Positions 35,601-45,328 of a stretch of DNA of 64,000 bases are shown one piece after another (position 1 is the stretch's first letter; every line of letters starts with the position of its first letter). Position numbers and translations under genes: made by a program. Under the pieces are notes generated by a model. That model was given only the letters and a program-made list of their open reading frames with translations. It was not told the origin of the DNA and did no database searches. Origin of the DNA: Tenebrio molitor. Its lineage: Eukaryota; Arthropoda; Insecta; Coleoptera; Tenebrionidae. The DNA is taken from NCBI RefSeq assembly GCF_963966145.1, contig NC_091051.1, forward strand, positions 5,766,001-5,830,000, given 5' to 3'.

Positions 35601-38600
35601 TGCAGTATTTGCAACTTCAATTCCTCTTGAATAGCATCGTCCAGACTGAACAAATCACTCTCCGACTTCTTCCGACTCTGACTCAACTCTTCGTTCTTCG
35701 CCTTGAACTCCTTCAACTTTTTGATCAGCTTGCCCGATTTGATTTGCAACTGTTTGATTTCCTCCAGGTGATTGTCCCGTTCCATTTCCAAAACTCGAAT
35801 TTTATCTTTGAGACTTTCCGTGTTTTCGGTTTTCTTGGCGTGCTCCTCTTCGAGTTTTCCCTCTTCGGGGCCCCAACCCCATCCGTCGTCGTTCTCCCCG
35901 AACGTGTTGTAGCACAAGTACGCTTCTTTGGCACTGCACTGGTCCTCTTTCACCGGACGATCTGCGGAACTCACCGCCGGTTTGGTCTCTTCGAACTCGA
36001 TGCTCTGGAGTTGGCGTCGAGTGTCGGGCGTGTCGACGATGTCGGCCTCGGAGAGGACCTGCGAGTCGATTGTTGAAACGTTCGGTTCGTTTTTGTCGTC
36101 GGCGTAACAAAGATAGGCTTCCTTGGCTTGCACCGCTTCTTCCACGACAGGTCCGGCCTCGAGCGAAGAAACCACCGGAGGGTTGGTCGCCTCGAATTCG
36201 ATCTGTTGGAGTTGCTTGCAAGTGTCGGGGGTGTCTCTGATGTCGCTTTCTTGCAATATCTGCGATTCCAGGCCCGGTTGGGGCGGCATTTGGCGCTCGT
36301 ACACCAAACGAGTGAGTTCGTTGGACAGTTCGTGACACTGGAGAAGAGTCTCGTTTTTGTCTTTCTCCACATTGAACAGCATAAACTCGAGCGTTTTTAT
36401 CTTATCTAACAATTCTTGTTGCGTGTTCTCGACGGGTTGGTGAGGAAGAGGTGCCTCTTGCGCGCTTACTTTCGTTTGTTCGACAAAATCGAAAGGATCG
36501 TTACTACCCTGACTGGACCACACGAAAGTTGGAATGTTTTTCTGAGCGCCACCATCCGTGGATTCGGAAACTACAGAAGTCACAGCCACCTGCTCTGTTT
36601 TTTCTAACTTTAAATCCTGAATGATTTTTTCCAACTCCTCGATTTTCATCTTGGAAGCACTAACTTCGTCCTGGAGCTTGTTGACAACGCTCGTATCTTC
36701 ACTAGGAGCGACATTATCGAAGAAAGAAGCCAGATTCTTCGACTCGTTCTGTTGGCGATAATTCTCGATTTCGACGTCCTTCTCCTCGATTACCTTCCTC
36801 AACTTTTCTAATTCTTCACGTTTTTGTTCTTCCTTTTCTACCGACAACACCTGCATTCTTTCTTCGTAATTCTTAATCTCTACCTCGCTCTTTTCCAGTT
36901 TCTCCTTGTATTCCATCATTTCATTATTGAATCCAATTTCTTTCTCGGAAATTTCCTTCAACTCTTCCGCAAACTTTTCGCACTTCACCATCAATTCGGT
37001 CTTCTCATTTAAAATCTCCTCGAACTGGGTCTGCCAGTCGCCGTTAATCTTATCAAAATCGTTTCTACTCTCCTCCACCATCTTGTCATATTCATTCTGC
37101 AAATTTCTCAACTCATTTTCCATACCGTGAATCTGTTTCTTCATGTTCTCGTTCTGCGTTTCCAGCTCTTCCACGATATTCTGTTGTCCTTCCATCGTTT
37201 GAACCTTCTCTTCCATCTGTTCCAGCTTCTTCTTCAACTTTTCATTTTTCTCACCGAGCTTCTGATTCTGTTGGTTCAACTCTTGATTCTCCGAAACCGC
37301 CTCTTCTAGCTTTCTCGCGATTGCTTCGTCGTGCTCAATCAACGCGGTCAATCTCTTCTCGAACATATCTTCGCTTCTGCTCATCTCTTCGCACGTGATT
37401 TCTTTCTCTTCCAGTTGCGCCCCCAACTCTCCCGCTTTTCGCTCCAAGCTCAACCTTCTCTCCTCCACGAACGAGATGCCTTCTTCCAATTTGGTCACGC
37501 GTTCTCTCGACTTGCTCAACTCGCTCTCTTGAGTCTCGATTATCATTTCCAACTCTTGGATCTTCGCCTGCAGGGAACTTTCCACGCTTCCCAGGTTCTC
37601 CCTGGTCAAGAGCAACTCCTGCTGCAGATTCAACTCGTTGTTCTTGTCCGCCTTCACTTTCAAATCGGTGATTACGTTCTGCAAGTCCACATTTTTCTCC
37701 TCCAACACCCTCACCTCTTCCGTTTTATCGCCCAACTGTTGTTGCAACCGCGAAACTTCCGTTTCCAAATCCTGCAACTGTTGCAACGAAGTCTTCAGTT
37801 CTGTTTCGTGTCGGTTCTGCGTCTCTTTGAATTTCTCTTCTAGTTCTTGATACGATTGGTTCTTCTTCTTGAGATTGGCCGCGATTTTCTTCATCTTTTC
37901 CAGTTGTTCTTTATTTTTACCAGTCAATTCTTCGATCTTGGCTTGTAGAGGGTCGGTGAAATTGTGTAAATTGTCGGCACTTTCGTTCAGTCGTTTTTGT
38001 AACGCTAAATATTTTTCTTTCAGTTCGGAACTAATCTTGTGGAACTTCTCATCTTTCTCTTTAATCGTTTGCTGTAGATCTTGGATCACGCTTTCGTTAT
38101 TATCCCTTTCTTTCATAAGTTTTGTGATTTCGTTGTCTTTACTTTCGAGCAGTCGGCGATTTTCCCATTCTGTGTTGCTGACCGCTTCTAGTTCTTCTTG
38201 GTTTTTGTCAATCAACTCACTCAGCTTGACTTTTTGCTCTTCTAATTGACCAATTTTGTTTTGAAGACTCTTATTGTCATTCTCCAAATCAGCAAGGCTT
38301 CTGTTGAGTTCGATTATGCTATTGTTAAGTTGGGTGTTCTCCTTGTTTCTTTCTTCCAACTGTTGTTGTAGACTTTGCACGAAACTATTCAGATTCTCCA
38401 AGTCTCTTTCCTTTTCTTCAATAATGGACTTATTCAGCAAAATTTCCTCTTGCAACTCTTTCCCTTTCTTCGATTCTTCGTCCAATCTCGTCTGAAGCTC
38501 TTCACTCGCTTTATTATCCTCGCCACCCTGATTCAATTTCTCTTTCAAATCCACATTCTCGTTCTCTACTTTTTCTATCTTAGCATCGAGAATCTCTTTG

Positions 38601-40820
38601 TCGCTCTGCAACTGCTCGTACGTCTCAGCCAACACGTCTCTGTTGTTTTCTATCTCCTTTATCTTCAAATTCAGATGGTTATTCTCCTGTTTCAACTGTT
38701 CCATTTTCTCCATAACTTCTCTTCTCTCGACCGTGAACAACTCGATTCTTTGCAACAACTCTGACGTTTCCTCCGTCAATTCGTTAACACTCTCATTCAA
38801 GTCCACCTGCGGCAAATTTTCTTCGCTCGCTTTCAAATTTCCCGCGACCATGTCCAAATTTTTCTGGTAAGCTTCCAATTCGAGCTTCTCCTGTTGGGTG
38901 AGACCCTCGACGATCTCTATACTTTCAGCCGATGACACTTTCTCGGCGCTCAATTTCTCAAGTTTATCGATAAGTTCCATGTTCTCTTGTATGTAATGGT
39001 CCAGTTTCGTGGCGATTTCTTGTTTCTCCTTTTTCAGTTGCTCGACGGTCTCCAACAGTTCTTCCTTTTCCTTGGCCGTGTTCTCGTTTTCGATAATCAA
39101 TTTCTTCTTTTCGTTTTCGAGACTGTCCATCTGCTCCTCGAACTGAATCGACGCCATCTCGGTTGTGACTTGGGCGTTTTCCAAGTGGGAAAGGCTGTTC
39201 AGTTTGTCGGAGAGGACATCGATTTCGGTCTTCGCACGGGCAATTTCTATCAGAAAAAAAAAATCGATAATTCAAGGCTCGGACCTGCGGTCCTCATTTA
39301 ACACGGGAGAACGTAACACTTGTTTATTCATGATAAATACAAGAAAATAGCAACAGCAAATTTTCGGCGAATAAAAACAACTCACCAGCTTCTAAAATTG
39401 ATATGACCTTGTCTTTTTCTTCCAGCATTCGCTCGTGGTCCTGGATCTTGGTTTCCAATTCGGTCTCGCGTTCTGTCAACTCAGAACCTGCAACAACATC
39501 TTTAATGAAAACAAAACAATTCGCCCAATCAGGTTCACCTTTAGCAGAATCAGATTCTACCAGTTTCAGCTGTAGACTTCCCTTTTCTTCCTCCAGCTCG
39601 GCAACTTTCTGATTGAGGCGGCAGTTTTCCGATTCCAATTTGACGATTTCGGCATTCGCGTCGTTCACTTTTTTGAAAGCTTCAATCTTTTTAGTCATTT
39701 CTTTTACTTTAGCTTTGTGCTGAGCCTTGACTTTGATCATGTTCTTGTTGCTCTCTTCCAGCTGTTTCTTTAATTTACCAACTTCCTGATTTTCCTTGTC
39801 CTCGCTTTCTTTTTGCCTTAACTGATCCAAATTATTCTCCAATTCTTTAATTTTAACGTCTTTCTGGGATACAGCTTCTTGCAAACGCACATTTTCCGCT
39901 TTCAACGTTTCTAGTTCTTCATTTGACACATCATGCTGAACTTCATCTTCTTCCCATTGCTTCTTCTCCTTAAACTCATCAATCTTCTTCTCCAAACTTC
40001 CATTGACTTCTTGTAATTCAGCAATTTCATAATTCTTCAGCCTCAAATCATCCAAAAGTTTCATCTGGCGCGCCTTCATCTCAGCTTCTAGAGAGATAAA
40101 ATTTTCCTGCATTTTCCTCATCTGTTCTTTTGTCTCATCTAGCGCATCCAGAGTAGTTTTACCTTTCCTACTCAAATTTTCAGTCATCAAAGTTACAGCT
40201 TTAGTCCTTGCATCAATCACTGAATCCTTCTCTTTGACATTTTCCTGCAAGTCAAGCACACTAGATTCCAACTTTTGCACCTTAGCTAAAAGATCGCTGA
40301 TGCGCTTTTCCTTAGTCAGTAATACAACATACAGCTCTTGCGCGCTAGAATTTTCGCTATACTCTACTTTAGCATCTTGAAGAGAGAGATTCAGAGGCGT
40401 TTGGCTAATTAACTGCTGTGAATCGTCGAGTTGCGCTTTTAATTGTGTCACCATTTCTTCGATTCCCTTCTGACTTTTACCCCTTTCTGCTAACCTGGCC
40501 TTGTTTTCTTCCACTTGTTGCCTCAAAAGACTGATTTTCTGACTGGCCGGAATGTCGACGGTTTTTTTGCCACCGTTGTCATCATCCTTTTTCAGTTTTT
40601 TCGCTCTTCCGCTCCGCTTTGATAAACTATTCATGTATTCATCAACCTTCTCCTGAGTGACGTTACTGGGTTCGCTCTTTCTAAGCAATTCCTTCAATTG
40701 TGCTATTTGGACTTGTTGCTGTTGAAACTGGTCTTTGAGATCAGACAGTTCTTGACTGGAGCCGGGGGGCGGTCCCGAATCGGGGCCTCCGCCTGGGTCC
40801 TGATCAGGACCCTTCCACAT
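32676..40820 (-). CDS. lva: Giant coiled-coil golgin, lava lamp-like
   Basis: Exons 40820-39539, 39487-39386, 39246-32907 and 32856-32676 join in frame to 2,634 residues, near the roughly 2,779 of Drosophila lava lamp. The N-terminus (MWKGPDQDPGGGPDSG) is Gly/Pro-rich and is followed by QFQQQQVQIAQLKELLRK. Nearly everything after that is heptad-patterned Glu/Lys/Leu/Gln coiled coil. A non-coil break near two thirds repeats a short unit, with AKEAYLCYADD and AKEAYLCYNTF both preceded by DTP-DT-x-QLQ-x-IEFE phrases. A short conserved tail ends ASYTLCKFL. There is no C-terminal membrane helix, unlike giantin. Lava lamp is a Golgi golgin that links Golgi membranes to dynein and spectrin for cellularisation. 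The coiled-coil class is certain; the exact orthologue is judged from length and termini and is less sure. Polyadenylation signal at 32409-32404. Confidence 0.72.
39488..39538 (-). other. 51-nt in-frame, stop-free intron in the golgin gene
   Basis: The segment starts GTGAACC after AAAG and ends TTGTTGCAG. Its length is a multiple of three and it contains no stop in the reading frame, so retained RNA would add 17 residues (GEPDWANCFVFIKDVVA). That peptide is hydrophobic and unlike the flanking Glu/Lys coiled coil, and its size equals other introns here. I therefore treat it as an intron, possibly one whose retention is tolerated. Confidence 0.65.
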
Positions 40821-41303
40821 GTTTGTTACCTTCAAATGAACCACCGATTACGTAAATTCACATAAAAAACGAAACTATTCACCTTATTTTGGTTGCAATA
40901 TGTTAACTGGAAGAAAAAGTGTTTGTTATGTACCTGTCACTTGGAATTACACGTCAACCATTTAAAATCAGCGGTGCCAACCCAGGGCGATAAAATTAGT
41001 AATTTTCAATAATTTTCAAAAGAGATTAGATAAAATCCCGCTCGGATGTAGGATATTCGGATATAATTTCAATCGTTTGCGTGAAAAGGCATTAGATTTT
41101 ATTGTAGTTGTCAGTATTACAAGACTGACAAATTTGTGATAAGAAAACAAGTGAATGACAGTGTACAATATAACCTCAAAATGTTTTCAAAAATGGTAAT
41201 TTATTAAAAATGATTTTGCTATCGGGATGATTGTGGTGTTATCAGTGTCTGAACCGTAAACAGTATGTTGTAATCTCAGTGCCTTACATAAAGTGACGAA
41301 GAA
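40821..41303. promoter_or_regulatory. Head-to-head promoter interval, golgin and ORNT1
   Basis: The start codons of the golgin (minus) and ORNT1 (plus) lie 484 bp apart and diverge, so this interval must hold both promoters. I see no TATA box at a convincing position for either and no other feature. Confidence 0.5.
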
Positions 41304-42321
41304 ATGACCGAAATTGAAGTGAGCAACCATGCCAAAGATGCCGTAATCGACTTCACGGCAGGTTTTTTGGGTAAAGAAAATTAAAAAATAATTAACCGGG
41401 AAGTCGAAAATAACTGTCTTGCAGGGGGGACAGCCCTCGTGTACGTGGGTCAACCACTGGACACTGTCAAGGTAAAAATGCAAACATTCCCTAATCTATA
41501 CACCAACATGATCGACTGCTTTATGAAAACGTTACGAACAGATGGGGTTTACCGCGGCTTGTACGCCGGCACCGTCCCAGCTCTAGCTGCCAATATAACT
41601 GAAAACTCAATTCTCTTTCTGTGTTATGGCTTTTGCCAAAAATTTATTCAGCAAGTTAGTGGGACCCCAAGTGTGACGCAACTGTCTTCCATGCAAAACG
41701 CAACAGCGGGATTTTTAGCGTCATTCTTTTCGTCACTCGCGATATGTCCCACTGAATTACTCAAATGTAAGTTGCAAGCAATGTATGAGGTACAGAAGCA
41801 GCAAGAATCCCAGGGGATAAAAGTTGTCAGACTGGGACCCATGAAGTTGGCAGCTGAGATATTGAGAAATGATGGTCCTTTGGGTCTATTTCGCGGACTA
41901 GTGCCAACGTTAGTTAGAGAGATGCCAGGGTATTTTTTCTTTTTTGGGGCTTATGAAGGTGAGTTGGTGCCCCAGGAGTTGTAGATTTGTATTTTTAACT
42001 TTTGCAGGAAGCAGGAGTTTGTTCGCTTCCGCAGGACAATCCAAGGACGACATAGGACTCTTCAAAACAATGGTAGCGGGGGCGATTGGAGGCATGTCGT
42101 TCTGGACCTTGACTTATCCAGCTGATGTGGCAAAGTCTAGAATCCAAGTTACCAACAGTAAGACCAATATGGTAACTATGATACTGAAAATTTGGAAATA
42201 CGAGGGTTTTGGACAACTCTACAACGGACTGACCCCCACTTTAGTGCGGACTATACCCGCCACTGCCACTCTATTCGTGACTTACGAGTATTCCAAACGG
42301 TTTTTACACAATGTTTTTTAA
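41304..42321 (+). CDS. ORNT1: Mitochondrial ornithine transporter (SLC25A15/A2 type)
   Basis: Three exons (41304-41370, 41425-41958, 42008-42321) give 304 residues, the usual mitochondrial carrier size. Three repeats are visible. Signatures are PLDTVKVKMQ in repeat 1, CPTELLKCKLQAMYE in repeat 2 and YPADVAKSRIQV in repeat 3, each a P-x-(D/E)-x-x-(K/R)-x-(K/R) motif. Two of the three are variants of the canonical form, as in ORC/ORNT carriers. GLYAGTVPALAANITENSILFLCYG matches this subfamily. It exchanges cytosolic ornithine for matrix citrulline plus a proton. Introns are 54 and 49 nt. The stop codon TAA is followed immediately by TAAA, so an AATAAA signal overlaps the stop (42320-42325) and the 3' UTR may be very short. 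It diverges from the golgin gene. Confidence 0.9.
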
Positions 42322-42454
42322 TAAAAGACCAGTATAGTTTTTTTAATTTATTTTATTCACTTAAGCCTAATTCACAAACACACCAATAAATAGATAAATA
42401 AATAAATAAGTAATACTACATAATACTGTTGGTAGCACCTAGGTCATCTAGGTT

Positions 42455-43253
42455 CTAGTTTAAGTAGTTACCGTTGTCGGAGTCGTATTCTGTTGACGCT
42501 TCTACTGCCTTTCGCAACAGTTCGCCTAATAAAGTCGGGCTTTTTAAAATGGCGCCAAAATCGCCCGACCTGTCAACCCCCGAAAAATCATTTTCCAGTG
42601 CAGATAACCTTAAAAAACAAATTTAATTTTTATTTTATTTTTTTCATGGAGGTGTGTACCTGTAGTCTTCACCCAAACGACTTAAGACGTCTCTCTTCTG
42701 GTGGCCACGGCAAGGCGGAGACAAAATATGCTTCCTAAATAATAAATTAATCGACATCTGATTTTTTCCATTTTGAAATTAAATACCTGCAGTATGATGT
42801 CAGACTAAACTGACTTTTTTTCTCGTTGTCTGGGCCTTTGATGGCACTTCCTGAACTCATCTGCAGAGTAGATAAGAACAGGACGCCAACGAATAACAAC
42901 AAAGTAATTTGGTGATCCTTTACTATCGCAGGTCCCTAAAGAAAGATTTGTGATAACGATAAGGATTTGTTTGTCAAAGTGAATTGTTTCCGACAGAAAA
43001 AAAACACTCGAAAAGTTAAGTTGTCGCGATAACATCAGTCGTAAACGATTGAACAGGTTTGTTTTTCGTTTATATTAATCGAAGGGCAGTGAAAGAATTA
43101 AATCGAATAATTTTTGTTAATATTGCATCAGATGACAAGTAGGTGTGAGAATTTTTGCTGTTACGTGCAACAGGTGACCGTAAATTTGATTTTTAATTTT
43201 TTACATACAATTTTTTTGTGTGCATGAATTACGAAAGGAAACGAACTTACCAT
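42455..43253 (-). CDS. Elevenin-like neuropeptide precursor
   Basis: Four small exons, too short to stand out as open frames (43253-43251 start codon, 42935-42787, 42734-42660, 42608-42455), join in frame to 126 residues. Residues 8-32 form a signal peptide with the core LLLFVGVLFLSTL. An EKK dibasic site precedes a peptide with the loop CRKHILSPPCRG, followed by HQ and a KR processing site. The rest is an acidic, Leu/Ser-rich spacer ending in GNYLN with no second Cys pair. Elevenin peptides, as I recall them, also have two Cys eight residues apart, Arg after the first Cys and Arg-Gly after the second. Elevenin acts on a G-protein-coupled receptor and affects cuticle pigmentation in planthoppers. 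The exon-2/3 splice falls inside the peptide, after CR. The start codon ends its exon (ATG|GTAAGT). The gene converges with ORNT1 and diverges from SkpA. Homology is by pattern only. Confidence 0.65.
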
Positions 43254-43588
43254 AGTGGTGTGTGAAGAGGAGTGCTGGTGAGGACAGGAGCTGAAGACGT
43301 CTTGAGCGCTACTCAAACTTCTGTCTTGGTCCACCTCTTTTAAATGTGGAGCGACGTCTTGCGCGTTTCGCGTCTTTCACTCGGTCCGTTAAACATTTAT
43401 TGTTACTGCCGGACTCGATTAACCGAAATGTGAATGAATTTATTGGATCATAATAATAATGAACAATTTGATTTGAATTTGGCGCGCAGTTTGACGTATG
43501 CGCGCCGTCCGTTCGCCATTACTGTTCATTTCCCTTGTCATTCCTGTCAATAAAAACATTCAAAAAAAGGGCATAAAGTGTTCGCAAA

Positions 43589-44077
43589 ATGCCGAATATA
43601 AAACTGCGTTCGTCCGACGGCGAGACTTTCGAGGTGGATGTGGAAATTGCCAAGTGTTCGGTCACCATCAAGACCATGTTGGAGGACCTGGGGATGGACG
43701 AGGAGGAGGAAGAGATCGTGCCTCTGCCCAACGTGAATTCCGCTATTTTGAAGAAGGTGATTCAGTGGTCGACCTACCACAAAGACGACCCTCCGCCACC
43801 AGAAGACGACGAGAACAAGGAGAAGAGGACCGACGATATTTCTTCCTGGGATGCGGATTTCCTGAAAGTGGATCAAGGTACGTTGTTCGAGTTGATCCTC
43901 GCGGCCAACTACTTGGACATTAAGGGCTTGTTGGACGTCACTTGCAAAACCGTTGCGAATATGATCAAGGGCAAGGCCCCCGAGGAGATCCGCAAGACGT
44001 TCAACATCAAGAACGATTTCACAGCTTCGGAGGAGGAGCAGGTGCGCAAGGAGAACGAGTGGTGCGAGGAGAAATAA
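43589..44077 (+). CDS. SkpA: SKP1, adaptor of SCF ubiquitin ligases
   Basis: A single intronless frame of 162 residues, the exact family length. The N-terminal BTB/POZ-type domain reads IKLRSSDGETFEVDVEIA, then TMLEDLGMD and IVPLPNVNSAILKKVIQW. A charged loop (PPPPEDDENKEKRTDDI) follows, then the C-terminal F-box-binding helices FLKVDQGTLFELILAANYLDIKGL and GKAPEEIRKTFNIKNDF, and the terminal NEWCEEK. It bridges Cullin1 and F-box proteins to degrade regulated substrates. The start MPNIKL is the conserved one. The absence of introns, in a neighbourhood where nearly all genes have several, fits either an ancient intronless form or an old retrocopy. No internal break is present. Confidence 0.96.
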   Translation: MPNIKLRSSDGETFEVDVEIAKCSVTIKTMLEDLGMDEEEEEIVPLPNVNSAILKKVIQWSTYHKDDPPPPEDDENKEKRTDDISSWDADFLKVDQGTLFELILAANYLDIKGLLDVTCKTVANMIKGKAPEEIRKTFNIKNDFTASEEEQVRKENEWCEEK

Positions 44078-44369
44078 GTCTGTGGCAAGTCGCTACTTGT
44101 TTTTTTATTTGCCATGTTTTAAACTCTATCCAAATATTGTATTTTGTTTTTTTTTGGAACAAGATCAGTGTCAGAGGCAAAAGTTGTACCAAATTTCACC
44201 GATAAATTGATAATCTCTTGTAAATTTTTTAGTTGTAATACTCTTCTGTACTTTTAAATCAAACGCCTTTTCTCATTCTAACTGGCTGTTTATTTGCACC
44301 TTAACCAACGGTATTTTAGTCATCACAGATGTTCAATAAAATTTATTAAATATAAAGTTAGTAAAAGTA

Positions 44370-45266
44370 TTAAAATACACCGTACCCGTCGGGGGTGACG
44401 TCCCTCCTGCATAAACGTATCCCAATGAAGGCTCCTACTACGAGAACGACGATTATCGCAGTCAGAAGAAGTAGAATTAATAAAAAATAGTAGTAGTAGG
44501 GGTTTTGGAGTTTGGACCAGAAACCAAATCTGAAAATCAACATTTTCGGTAATTCAGGATCGGACAGGAACTCCAAACGGGTGAACCTAGATTTTGCTTT
44601 AGTCATGTCTTGAATATAAAGACCCGCTTTTCGCATTTGGTCGTCCATCAGTTTGATAATTTTGCACTTGATATGTACAAGTTTTTGATGTGTTTGAATT
44701 GGCGCCAAAATATCGCAGTCGCAATCATCGTAGATCATTAAACCTGGCTGGAAATGAAGTGGAATCGGCAAAACCCAACTTGTGGTACATCAAAATGTAA
44801 ATGATGACGTTAAGGTGTTATTTTATTAGATGTCATTGCAATAAACTGTAGTTCTGGAACAACTGGAGCTCGCTAAATGAATTAACGCCACCACTGACCT
44901 GTTTTGGTCGTAAGATTTATTTTAATTATTGTTTCACATTTATAAGTGTCACGTTCAATGGAATTTTGAATAAATTGTTTTCTACATGTTCCGTAAGTGT
45001 TATTTAACCACCCCTGATCCTTCCCCCGACGTTAAGGGAGATTAAACGTCAAAAACAAGTCCGTCGATAGTCAACTCCTAGAATTTTATTTTAATGTATA
45101 AATCTATTTTTATACTTTCTGCTGCTAAATCTTCTGTCCCGAGCCCGGTTATCATCATTTCAAAATTGTTTTGGGGAAATCTGAATATGAATAGGGATTT
45201 TTGTTCCTTATCGTTCATGTGTTGGCAGCATTGACCACACACACGAAAACCGTAACACTTTGACAT
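44370..45266 (-). CDS. Small membrane protein gene, structure unresolved
   Basis: The right exon is open from about 44745 (splice acceptor TTTCCAG) to TAA 44370. It encodes a soluble part with the acidic, Cys-bearing DDCDCDILAPI, then KSRFTRLEFLSDPELPKMLIFRFGF. One long hydrophobic helix follows (FLLILLLLTAIIVVLVVGAFIGI) and a short tail RLCRRDVTPDGYGVF. A second stretch, 45285-45078, begins after an acceptor-like TTTACAG and reads SKCYGFRVCGQCCQHMNDKEQKSL. It looks protein-like and may be an upstream exon of the same gene or a separate short gene. I could not find one junction that joins them in frame. The 5' end lies within about 60 bp of the mRpL23 start codon, so the two would share a promoter. 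I do not recognise the product. Confidence 0.4.
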
Positions 45267-45328
45267 AACCTGTAAAACATGTATTGAGTTTTTTTTTAAT
45301 GAATTTTTAAATAGTTCTTTTGCGCAAA

